Assembly (NCBI GenBank): GCA_963645945.1
Contig: CAVIUA010000022.1
Coordinates: forward strand, 1-15,994
DNA length: 15,994 nt
From: CAG-877 sp963645945
GTDB taxonomy: Bacteria; Bacillota_I; Bacilli_A; RF39; UBA660
Direction of reading: 5' to 3'
Numbering within the stretch: the first letter of the stretch is position 1; every line of letters starts with the position of its first letter. Shown one piece after another: positions 6,815 to 14,382 of this stretch. Both the position numbers and the translations under genes were made by a program. The notes beneath the pieces are model-generated. The model searched no databases. It saw nothing but the letters and a program-made list of their open reading frames with translations, and was not told the DNA's origin.

Positions 6815-6843
6815 AATGCAGGCAAAATGTAGTCTGCATTTTT
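6815..6843 (+). terminator. Rho-independent terminator after the macrodomain-ASCH pair
   Basis: The stem AATGCAG / CTGCATT is extended by a G-T and a C-G pair around an 8-base loop, followed by T residues to 6843. It lies 26 bases after the ASCH stop. Confidence 0.8.
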
Positions 6844-6851
6844 CGAATATA

Positions 6852-6860
6852 TGGTATAAT
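6852..6860 (+). promoter_or_regulatory. Extended -10 promoter of the hydrolase-glycosyltransferase operon
   Basis: TGGTATAAT matches TGnTATAAT. The -35 position would fall in the terminator hairpin and shows no good match. Transcription would start near 6867, so the leader is only about 16 bases and begins almost at the GGAGGTG ribosome binding site (6869-6875). Confidence 0.75.
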
Positions 6861-6882
6861 TTTATTATGGAGGTGCAGTATT

Positions 6883-7938
6883 ATGCCAAACATTATTGAC
6901 TATGCTAAATATTATGGCCCAAAAACATTCGAAGAAATTCCATTTAATGATGTAGATGCCTTGATTCTAGGAAAACTTTCATATCTAAATTTTTCAGATG
7001 TAAAGGAATTGCTTCCAAATACAATTGAAAATATAAGTAAAGCTTATTTTTATAGTATGACAAATGAAAAAGTTAAAAATAAGAAAAATGTTTATAAGTA
7101 TACTCATAATCTCTTTGGCTGTATTAAAAATACTGCCCGATTTAAAGACATTAAAATGATTAATTATGAAAGAATAATAGATTCAGAAAAACAATTTGGA
7201 GCCATAACATTTAAATATAATGACTGGATATATATATCTTATGAAGGTACCAATGAATACATATCAGGCTGGCGAGAAGACTTTGATTTATCAAATAAAT
7301 ATCCTGTACCTAGTCAACAACTTGCAATTGACTACTTAAATAATGCTGCAAAAGGTGAGAAAAAAATCTATATTGGAGGACACTCTAAAGGTGGTAATTT
7401 ATCAGTAGTTGCCGCTATGGAAGCAAAAAATAATGTCAAAGAAAAAATAGTTACTGTTTACGACTTTGATGGTCCAGGCGTTAGAGAAAAAGAATTTAAT
7501 AGTGAAAAGTTCCAGCAACTAATTCCTAAAATAAAAAAATATGTCCCAAAAGGCAGTTTAATAGGTATGATTTTATATTCAACTCCAAACTATTATGTAG
7601 TTGATAGTAATTATAAAGGAATATCACAACATCACGCTGTATCATGGCAATGTTTTGGTAGTTACTTTATCTTAGGAAAACAAAATAAAAGTAGTCTTAA
7701 TTTTTCTCAGTCAATAAAGGATTTCTTAAGAGATAATAGCGAAAAAGATATTAGAAGCTTTGTCGCAACAATATTTGATGTCTTAAACGAATCTGACATC
7801 ACTACAACAGAAACTGTAACACTAAAGAAAATAATTAAATGTTTAAATTGCGTTAGAACAGGTAAACTTGATGAAAATACTAAAGATAAACTTATAAAAT
7901 TATTTAATATAGTTTTAGCATTATATACAGGAAAATAA
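6883..7938 (+). CDS. DUF2974 (Mbeg1-like) alpha/beta-hydrolase
   Basis: This is a 351-residue cytoplasmic protein without a signal peptide. It shows a lipase-like alpha/beta-hydrolase core: strand WIYISYEGT (115-123), the nucleophile elbow GGHSKGG (165-171, Ser168), a YDFDGPGV segment (193-200) and a SQHHAVSW segment (249-255) that can supply the catalytic His. This order and the DGPG motif are typical of the DUF2974 family in Bacillota, whose substrates are largely unknown. GGAGGTG lies seven bases before the ATG. It is the first gene of a probable operon with a glycosyltransferase 34 bases downstream and no terminator between, so a lipid or glycolipid ester is a reasonable but unproven substrate. 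Confidence 0.85.
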   Translation: MPNIIDYAKYYGPKTFEEIPFNDVDALILGKLSYLNFSDVKELLPNTIENISKAYFYSMTNEKVKNKKNVYKYTHNLFGCIKNTARFKDIKMINYERIIDSEKQFGAITFKYNDWIYISYEGTNEYISGWREDFDLSNKYPVPSQQLAIDYLNNAAKGEKKIYIGGHSKGGNLSVVAAMEAKNNVKEKIVTVYDFDGPGVREKEFNSEKFQQLIPKIKKYVPKGSLIGMILYSTPNYYVVDSNYKGISQHHAVSWQCFGSYFILGKQNKSSLNFSQSIKDFLRDNSEKDIRSFVATIFDVLNESDITTTETVTLKKIIKCLNCVRTGKLDENTKDKLIKLFNIVLALYTGK

Positions 7939-7972
7939 AAATAATATATAACAAAAACAAGGAGCTACTAAC

Positions 7973-9223
7973 ATGAGCAAAAAAATAACTATTGGAATAT
8001 TTAATGATTCATTCTTTCCAATGACTGATGGTGTATGCCTAGTTGTTGATAATTATGCCAGACATTTGTTAAAACATGCAAACGTTATTGTCTTTGTACC
8101 TAACTATATAGGAAAAGAATATGATGATAGTGTTTTTCCATATAAAGTAGTAAGATGTAATTCATTAAAAACTTTCTTCTTAGATTATTCACTACCAATT
8201 CCAAAACTTGATATAAAGTTTAGAAAAGAATTAGAAAGGTACAAACTGGATATCGTTCATATTCATTCACCATTTACACTAGGCGAAGCTGGATTGACAT
8301 ATGCTAAAAAGCATAATTTACCCTGTATTGCGACTATGCATAGTCAATTTAAACAAGATTTCTTAAAAACTGTAAAGTCTGAGAAACTTGCTACAAAATT
8401 AAATAATAAATTAATAAAAATATTCAATAAATGTGATGAATGTTGGGCTGTAAATAGTGAAGTAGCTAAGATTTTTTATGAAGAATATCATTATAAATGT
8501 TTACCAAGAGTTATGAATAATGCAACAGAAATGAAATTAGTAGCAAATCCCAAGATAGCTAGAAAATATATAAATGAAAAATACAATATAAAAGATAACG
8601 AATTAGTATTTATTTTTGTAGGTAGAATAAATACTTTAAAGAATATCTTTTTCATAGTAGATTCTTTAAAGCTTTTAAAAACTAAAAAGCCAAGGCTAAA
8701 ATTTAAAATGTTATTTGTAGGCTCTGGTCAAGATGAAGAAAAATTAAAACAAAAAATATCTGAATTAGATATGGAAAATGACATAATTATGACCGGTAAA
8801 GTAACTGATAGAGAACTTTTATCATACTACTATAATCGTGCCGATATTATGTTATTTCCATCAATATATGATTCATCATCAATTGTTCAAATAGAAGCAG
8901 CTTCTCAAAAAACACCTACAATATTTTTAGAAAATACCGCAACAAGTGCCACAGTAACTAATAATGTTAATGGTTTCTTATCTAAAAATACAATTGAAGA
9001 CTATACCAATAAAATTATTGAAGTAATTGAAAATAAAAAACTTTATAAAGAGGTAGCTGAAAATGCTTACCGAGATTTATATAAAAACTGGGATGATACA
9101 GTAGAAGAAGCTTATCATCTTTACCAGGAAATGATTAATAAAAAGAAAAATAAAAAAATAGAAGTGAAAAACTATGAAAGTTTTAATAGGAACAACAAAT
9201 CCTGGAAAAATACAGGGAGCTAA
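7973..9223 (+). CDS. GT4-family glycosyltransferase, probable diacylglycerol glucosyltransferase type
   Basis: The product is 416 residues with a GT-B fold. The N-terminal domain begins IGIFNDSFFPMTDGV (7-21), with HIHSPFTLGEAGL (97-109) and a TMHSQF motif (121-126). The C-terminal domain has FVGRINTLKN (215-224), FVGSGQDEEKL (248-258), TGKV (274-277) and FPSIYDSSSIVQIEAA (295-310). This set fits GT4 enzymes of the monoglucosyl-diacylglycerol synthase group that build membrane glycolipids or lipoteichoic acid anchors. The first Glu of the usual E-x7-E motif is Asp300, the second is Glu308. AAGGAG precedes the start. The last 16 residues (401-416) are translated from DNA that also encodes the start of the next gene, and the Lys-rich stretch before them looks like a tail outside the fold. 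Sugar donor and acceptor are inferred. Confidence 0.88.
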   Translation: MSKKITIGIFNDSFFPMTDGVCLVVDNYARHLLKHANVIVFVPNYIGKEYDDSVFPYKVVRCNSLKTFFLDYSLPIPKLDIKFRKELERYKLDIVHIHSPFTLGEAGLTYAKKHNLPCIATMHSQFKQDFLKTVKSEKLATKLNNKLIKIFNKCDECWAVNSEVAKIFYEEYHYKCLPRVMNNATEMKLVANPKIARKYINEKYNIKDNELVFIFVGRINTLKNIFFIVDSLKLLKTKKPRLKFKMLFVGSGQDEEKLKQKISELDMENDIIMTGKVTDRELLSYYYNRADIMLFPSIYDSSSIVQIEAASQKTPTIFLENTATSATVTNNVNGFLSKNTIEDYTNKIIEVIENKKLYKEVAENAYRDLYKNWDDTVEEAYHLYQEMINKKKNKKIEVKNYESFNRNNKSWKNTGS

Positions 9224-9737
9224 AGAAGCATTAGATGTATTTTTCAAAGATGTTGACATAGAAGGAATAAAGGTACCATCAAACGTATCAGATCAACCTG
9301 TAAATGAAGAAACTTTACAAGGTGCTAGAAATAGAGTAAATAATTTAATAGAATACGCCAAAGAAAATAATGTAGAAGCAGATTACTTTTTAGGAGTAGA
9401 ATCAGGTATTTGTAATGTATACAATACTTGGATGATTGTAAACTTTGCTGTTATAAAAGACAACTCTGGTTATGAAAGTGTAGGAATAGGTCCTGCTTTC
9501 CCAGTGCCAAGCAGTTATGTTAGAAAAATAATTTCTACAAGCTTAGGTCAAGTACTTGATAAAGTGTATTCATCTAGTGAACTAGGTAAAGGAAAAGGTG
9601 GCGTTAATGCTTTAACACACGACTCAATAAGTAGAATAGATATTGCTAAAGAAGCCTTTATCATGGCTATGACACAATACGCAAACGGAAACATTTGGAA
9701 AGATGATACTAAAAACAACTATAAAGTAAAAGAGTAA
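9174..9737 (+). CDS. yjjX: YjjX/DUF84-type inosine/xanthosine triphosphatase
   Basis: This is a house-cleaning nucleotidase of 187 residues expected to hydrolyse non-canonical purine nucleotides such as ITP and XTP. Motifs are GTTNPGKIQGAKEAL (6-20), VSDQPVNEETLQGARNR (38-54), GVESGI (74-79) and GKGKGGVNALT (138-148), all typical of the family. The N-terminal MKVLIGTTNPGK is the conserved beginning, so ATG 9174 is the correct start even though it lies 50 bases inside the glycosyltransferase gene in another frame. The ribosome binding site is weak (GAAGTGA), so reinitiation after the upstream gene may help expression. It is followed by the cation ATPase after 13 bases. No clear truncation or missing motif is visible. 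Confidence 0.9.
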   Translation: MKVLIGTTNPGKIQGAKEALDVFFKDVDIEGIKVPSNVSDQPVNEETLQGARNRVNNLIEYAKENNVEADYFLGVESGICNVYNTWMIVNFAVIKDNSGYESVGIGPAFPVPSSYVRKIISTSLGQVLDKVYSSSELGKGKGGVNALTHDSISRIDIAKEAFIMAMTQYANGNIWKDDTKNNYKVKE

Positions 9738-9750
9738 TAAGGAGACTATT

Positions 9751-12390
9751 ATGAAATTAAAAAAATGGCACAGTACTGAAAAAGAAGAAATTTTAGAAAT
9801 ATTAAAAACTAATGAATCAGGGCTTGATGAAAAAGAAGTCAAGCTAAGACTAGAAAAATATGGTAAAAATGAACTACCTAAAGGTAAGACTCCATCTTTA
9901 ATTAAAATATTTACAGAACAATTATTAGATCCTATAGTCTTATTATTAGTTGTTGCAATGATATTTTCTATTCTTATAAAAGAAAATATAGATGCAATTG
10001 CGATAGCGTTCATCATTTTAGTTGACCTAATACTAGGAACCTTCCAAGAATGGAAAGCTAATAAAAATGTTGAGGCTTTAACAAAACTAATTGAAATAAG
10101 AACTAAAACTCTTCGCTCAGGAAAAGAAATAGAAGTCTATTCATCTAACTTAGTACCGGGAGATATTGTACTCTTATCATCAGGAGATAAGATAAGTGCT
10201 GACTTAAGATTAATAGAAGTAAATAATTTAACTATTGATGAATCTGTTTTAACAGGAGAAAGTACAAGTGTATCTAAAACATCTTCTACTATAAATAAAG
10301 ATGTAATCCTAGCTGAAAGAAAAAATATGGCCTATGCTGGTACAAGTGTCCTATCTGGTAGAGGAGTAGGTATTGTTACGGCAACTGGTCTAAATACAGA
10401 ACTAGGTGAGATAGCCAAAAAAGTAAATTCAACAAAAGATACTAAGTCTCCATTAACAATTAGAATGGAAAAATTCTCAAAACAAATAACATTTTTAGTA
10501 ATTGCGATAGCCATTATAGTTACAGTAGTCTTATATTCAAAAGGAACTTCAGGTAGTGAAATATTTTTATCAGTTATAGCCTTATCTGTATCAGCAATGC
10601 CAGAAGGTCTACCTTTAGCACTTACTATGGCACTAACAATAGGCTCAAATCGAATGAGTAAAAACAATGTTATTGTTAAAAAACTTAATTCTGTAGAAAG
10701 CCTCGGTAGTTGTACTGTTATCGCAACAGATAAAACAGGAACCCTTACAGTAAATGAACAAACTGCAAAAAAAATAGTTTTACCAGATAATAGTATTTTT
10801 GATATAGAAGGAACAGGATATAACGATAAAGGAAAAATAATTCCTTTAGAAAATGCAAATATAGAGGATGCAAAATTTATTAGTAAACTTGGAGTACTAA
10901 ATAATGAAGCAAGTCTAAAAAAAGAAAAAGATAATTATGAATACTTTGGTGACTCAATCGATATAGCTTTTCTTGCATTAGGACAAAAATCTCAAATAAA
11001 CATCGATGACATAGAAATAACTAATCGTATAAATTATGAATCAGAAAATAAGTATTCAGCTGTTTTCTATAAAGAAAATGATGATAATTATTGTACTGTT
11101 AAAGGTTCTTTAGAAAAAGTCTTAGAATTTTGTACAACAATGAGGATTAATAAAGAAACGAAAAAAATAGATATCGAAAAAATAAAAAAACAACATGAAG
11201 ATTTAGCAGGATTAGGCTACAGAGTTATTGCTTTAGCCTCAGGAAAAACTAAATTAGAAAAGCCAGAACAATTAACGTTTGAAGGATTAGTTGCTTTTAT
11301 AGATCCTATAAGAGAAGAAGTAACTAAATCTATAAAAGACTGTAAAAAAGCCGGTATAAAAGTAATAATGATAACAGGAGATCATCCATTAACTGCTTAT
11401 TCTATCGCCAAAGACTTAGGGTTAGTAGAAAACTATGATGAAGTTACATCAGGAAAAGAATTAGATGAATATTTTCAAAAAGGTAAAAAAGAATTTGACA
11501 AATTTATTAAATCAAAAAAAATCTTTACTAGAGTAACACCTTTAAATAAATTAGAAATTGTAGAATCACTCAAAAGACAAGGTGAATTTGTTGCAGTAAC
11601 TGGTGATGGAGTAAATGATGCTCCTGCTATAAAATCAGCAAACATTGGTATAGCCATGGGTTCAGGAACTGATGTCGCAAAAGAAACTTCGTCAATGATT
11701 ATTTTAAATGATGACTTTTCATCAATTGTTCTAGGTATAAAAGAAGGACGAAATGCCTACAGTAACATTCGTAAAGTATGTTATATGTTATTATCTTGTG
11801 GTGTTGCTGAGGTCTTATTCTTCCTATTATCTATAATATTAGATATGCCAATGCCTTTAGTAGCCATCCAATTACTTTGGCTAAATATTGTAACAGATGG
11901 TCTTCAAGACTTTTCATTATCATTTGAAAAATCAGAAGAAAATATCATGAATGAAGCACCAAGAAATCCTAAAGAATCACTATTCAATAAAGAATTATTT
12001 AATGAAGTACTAATCTCTGGATTAGCTATTGGTATTATAGTATTCATAGTTTGGTATTATATATTAAACATAATAAATATGCCAGTAAACATAGCAAGAG
12101 GATACGTAGTAACTTTAATGGTATTCATTCAAAATATGCATGTCTTAAATTGCCGTAGTGAAACATCATCTATTTTAAAAGTACCATTAAAAACAAATCC
12201 ATTAATAATATTTAGTATAGTAACAGCAATATTCTTACAAGTGCTTTTTAGTGAAGTACCATTCTTAAGTAAATTTTTACAGACAACTAGTATACCAATA
12301 ACACATATGTTAATACTATTTGCTATTTCAACTATAATAATATTTATAATGGAAATATACAAATACATAAAAAGAAAAAGTATTAAATAA
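9751..12390 (+). CDS. P2-type cation-transporting ATPase (calcium-pump-like)
   Basis: An 879-residue membrane pump with the full P2 plan: N-terminal cation-ATPase domain (1-60, with KYGKNELP), TGES (168-171), fourth-span PEGLP (284-288), DKTGTLT (Asp327), KGSLE (451-455), TGDHPLTA (542-549), GDGVNDAP (618-625) and a six-span C-terminal half. Against SERCA, the site II residues are kept: Glu285 in PEGLP, and Asn712, Thr715 and Asp716 in LNIVTDG. In the fifth span Glu687 is kept, but the Asn of the SERCA SSNVGE motif is Gly (SCGVAE). The TDGLQDFSLSFEKSE segment resembles a bacterial subgroup whose ion is not well established, so calcium is likely but not certain. AAGGAG precedes the ATG. It is the last gene of the operon from 6883, closed by a strong terminator. 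Confidence 0.9.
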   Translation: MKLKKWHSTEKEEILEILKTNESGLDEKEVKLRLEKYGKNELPKGKTPSLIKIFTEQLLDPIVLLLVVAMIFSILIKENIDAIAIAFIILVDLILGTFQEWKANKNVEALTKLIEIRTKTLRSGKEIEVYSSNLVPGDIVLLSSGDKISADLRLIEVNNLTIDESVLTGESTSVSKTSSTINKDVILAERKNMAYAGTSVLSGRGVGIVTATGLNTELGEIAKKVNSTKDTKSPLTIRMEKFSKQITFLVIAIAIIVTVVLYSKGTSGSEIFLSVIALSVSAMPEGLPLALTMALTIGSNRMSKNNVIVKKLNSVESLGSCTVIATDKTGTLTVNEQTAKKIVLPDNSIFDIEGTGYNDKGKIIPLENANIEDAKFISKLGVLNNEASLKKEKDNYEYFGDSIDIAFLALGQKSQINIDDIEITNRINYESENKYSAVFYKENDDNYCTVKGSLEKVLEFCTTMRINKETKKIDIEKIKKQHEDLAGLGYRVIALASGKTKLEKPEQLTFEGLVAFIDPIREEVTKSIKDCKKAGIKVIMITGDHPLTAYSIAKDLGLVENYDEVTSGKELDEYFQKGKKEFDKFIKSKKIFTRVTPLNKLEIVESLKRQGEFVAVTGDGVNDAPAIKSANIGIAMGSGTDVAKETSSMIILNDDFSSIVLGIKEGRNAYSNIRKVCYMLLSCGVAEVLFFLLSIILDMPMPLVAIQLLWLNIVTDGLQDFSLSFEKSEENIMNEAPRNPKESLFNKELFNEVLISGLAIGIIVFIVWYYILNIINMPVNIARGYVVTLMVFIQNMHVLNCRSETSSILKVPLKTNPLIIFSIVTAIFLQVLFSEVPFLSKFLQTTSIPITHMLILFAISTIIIFIMEIYKYIKRKSIK

Positions 12391-12423
12391 TAGAATGACT
12401 CTTAAAATCATTCTATTATTTTT
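12385..12423 (+). terminator. Strong rho-independent terminator after the cation ATPase
   Basis: A perfect 14-bp stem (AAATAATAGAATGA / TCATTCTATTATTT) with a 9-base loop and a T-tail. The left arm includes the TAA stop codon of the ATPase gene. Confidence 0.92.
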
Positions 12424-12451
12424 AAAAAAGTTCTCAATAAATTAAATATAA

Positions 12452-12460
12452 TGGTATAAT
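12452..12460 (+). promoter_or_regulatory. Extended -10 promoter of alr
   Basis: TGGTATAAT is identical to the element at 6852-6860. A weak TTCTCA (12431-12436) is the nearest -35 candidate at 18-bp spacing. The predicted leader is about 34 bases and includes AGGAGGT (12488-12494). Confidence 0.75.
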
Positions 12461-12500
12461 AAAATAATCTAACTAATACTTATAAACAGGAGGTAATATT

Positions 12501-13589
12501 GTGAACGAAAGACAATCAGTATTAGAAATAAGTACAAAAGCATTTAAACATAATATTCAAGAAATAAAAAAGTTGATAGGTCCTAAAAAAGAAATAATGT
12601 ATGTTATGAAGGCTAATGCCTATGGTACATACTTAAATAAAAATATAGAGGTTATAAAAGACTTCAATATAATTGCAACTGCAATTGTAAAAGAAGCTGT
12701 TGAACTAAGACTTTCAGGTTTTAAAAATAAGATTTTTGTTTTAAATCAACCATATATAGAAGATATAGAAAATATCATTAATTATGATGTTACTATAGGT
12801 GTGGCTGACTTAACCTTTATAAAAGAACTAAGTAAACTAAAGAATAAATTTACTATTCATTTAGAGTTAGAAACTGGTATGGGTAGAACAGGAATATCTT
12901 TAACTGATTTAGACAAAGTTCTAGAATTTTTAAAAGAAACAAACAACATCGAAGTAGAAGGTGTATATACTCATCTTTCTGCTGCCGATACAGATGAAGA
13001 TTTTACTAATAAACAAATGGAATTATTTAAAACAGGAGTTTCAAAAATAAAAGAATATTATAAAGATTTAAAATATATTCATGCCTCTGCTTCTAATGGT
13101 ATCTTAAATGTAGAAGATGATTTTTGTAACTTAGTAAGACCAGGTATCTTATTATATGGATATCTTCCATCAACTAAAATAAAAAAACAAATTAATTTGC
13201 AACCAGTTGCTAAACTAAAATCTAGAATTTTATTTATTAAAGAAATAGAAAAAGATACAAGTATTAGTTATGGAAGAACATTTATCTCAACTGATAAAAT
13301 GACCATTGCCACAATTGGTATTGGATATGCTGATGGTATAAGAAGAAATCTTTCAAATATTGCCAAAGTAATAATAGATGGAAAAAAGTCTAACATGGTA
13401 GGTACTATATGTATGGACTCATTTATGGCCGATGTTACAAATATCAATAATGTCAAAGTAGGTGACTATGTTTATATCTGGGATAATGACAAAATAAGAT
13501 TAGAAGACATAGCTAATCAATGTAATACAATTAGTTATGAAATCTTATCAACAATTTCTAATCGTGTACCAAGAGTATTTGTTGATTAA
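12501..13589 (+). CDS. alr: Alanine racemase
   Basis: A PLP-dependent enzyme of 362 residues that interconverts L- and D-alanine for peptidoglycan. It has fold-type III features: VMKANAYG (35-42) with PLP-binding Lys37, ELETGMGRTGI (122-132), THLSAAD (157-163), ASASNGIL (195-202), RPGILLYG (213-220), ISYGRTF (255-261) with catalytic Tyr257, GIGYADGIRR (273-282) and ICMDSFMADV (303-312). The usual YGHG after the lysine motif is YGTY here, so the conserved His is replaced. The GTG start is fixed by AGGAGGT six bases upstream. No membrane domain is fused, unlike VanT-type serine racemases. The XRE gene follows 36 bases later and may be cotranscribed. Confidence 0.93.
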   Translation: MNERQSVLEISTKAFKHNIQEIKKLIGPKKEIMYVMKANAYGTYLNKNIEVIKDFNIIATAIVKEAVELRLSGFKNKIFVLNQPYIEDIENIINYDVTIGVADLTFIKELSKLKNKFTIHLELETGMGRTGISLTDLDKVLEFLKETNNIEVEGVYTHLSAADTDEDFTNKQMELFKTGVSKIKEYYKDLKYIHASASNGILNVEDDFCNLVRPGILLYGYLPSTKIKKQINLQPVAKLKSRILFIKEIEKDTSISYGRTFISTDKMTIATIGIGYADGIRRNLSNIAKVIIDGKKSNMVGTICMDSFMADVTNINNVKVGDYVYIWDNDKIRLEDIANQCNTISYEILSTISNRVPRVFVD

Positions 13590-13625
13590 ATAAATATTAT
13601 TTTTTCAAGTAGGAAGTGATGTAAT

Positions 13626-14324
13626 ATGGAACAAGAAAAAATAGGAAAATTTATAAAAAAATTACGTAAAGAAAATAATCTTACTCAAAAGGATCTAGCT
13701 GATAAATATGGAGTAACATATCAAGCTGTAAGTAAATGGGAAACAGGTAAAAATATCCCGGATATTAGCTTACTAAAAGAAATAAGCAAAGATTTTAATG
13801 TAAATATTGAAGACTTATTAGAAGGAAAGAAAACAAAAAATGAAAAACTAAAAATCAATAAAAAAATACTTATTCCAATATTAATATTAGTACTTATTTC
13901 TATTCCTTTAATTATTTATCATTATCATAGTAGCCATAATTTTTTCTTTAAAACCATAACATCAAGTTGCTCAAACTTTAAAATCACCGGAAGTATTGCT
14001 TATAATGATAAAAAGTCATCTATTTATATATCAAATATTAATTACTGTGGTGGAGAAGATAATACAGAATATAAAAAAATAGAATGTCTTCTTTATGAAT
14101 CAGTAAATAATAAAGAAAGTAAAATAGCAGCTTCTATATATAAAGAAAAAACACCAATACAATTAGAAGAATATTTAAAAGATGTTCAGTTTCATATTGA
14201 TACCAATTCAAATACTTGCAAAAACTATAAAAATAATAGTCTTTATCTTCAAATAAAAGCAACAGATTCTAATAATAAAGTAACGTTATACCAAGTACCA
14301 TTAACAATGACTAATAATTGCTAA
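13626..14324 (+). CDS. Membrane-tethered XRE-family regulator with extracytoplasmic Cys domain
   Basis: The product is 232 residues. An N-terminal XRE/Cro helix-turn-helix (about 6-66) contains IKKLRKENNLTQKDLADKYGVTYQAVSKWETGKNIPD-type family features; the recognition helix is around YQAVSKWE (32-39). A Lys-rich linker leads to a single membrane span (81-99), then an outer domain of about 130 residues with five cysteines (115, 141, 154, 198, 232, the last being the final residue). The topology places DNA binding inside and a probable sensing domain outside, as in one-component transmembrane regulators. The outer domain is of no family I recognise. AGGAAGTG precedes the ATG. It lies 36 bases after alr without a convincing terminator, so it may be in the same unit; a target cannot be assigned from sequence. 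Confidence 0.85.
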   Translation: MEQEKIGKFIKKLRKENNLTQKDLADKYGVTYQAVSKWETGKNIPDISLLKEISKDFNVNIEDLLEGKKTKNEKLKINKKILIPILILVLISIPLIIYHYHSSHNFFFKTITSSCSNFKITGSIAYNDKKSSIYISNINYCGGEDNTEYKKIECLLYESVNNKESKIAASIYKEKTPIQLEEYLKDVQFHIDTNSNTCKNYKNNSLYLQIKATDSNNKVTLYQVPLTMTNNC

Positions 14325-14330
14325 TGAGTA

Positions 14331-14359
14331 TTGAAAAAAATCTCCAACCAGTATATAAT
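14331..14359 (+). promoter_or_regulatory. SigA promoter of the poly-Asn membrane protein gene
   Basis: TTGAAA (14331-14336), a 17-base spacer and TATAAT (14354-14359) form the best consensus promoter in the window. The start near 14366 gives a leader of about 17 bases, with AGGAG at 14371-14375. Confidence 0.85.
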
Positions 14360-14382
14360 AATTGTAGAATAGGAGAAGAAAA

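Noticed and set aside
9077..12368. Several minus-strand open frames opposite the operon
   Set aside because: All lie against strongly conserved coding sequence (yjjX, P2 ATPase) and have no ribosome binding sites or domains.
13588..13608. Terminator between alr and the XRE gene
   Set aside because: Only an AT-only hairpin of about 6 bp (AAATAA/TTATTT) before T residues; too weak to call, so cotranscription is left open.
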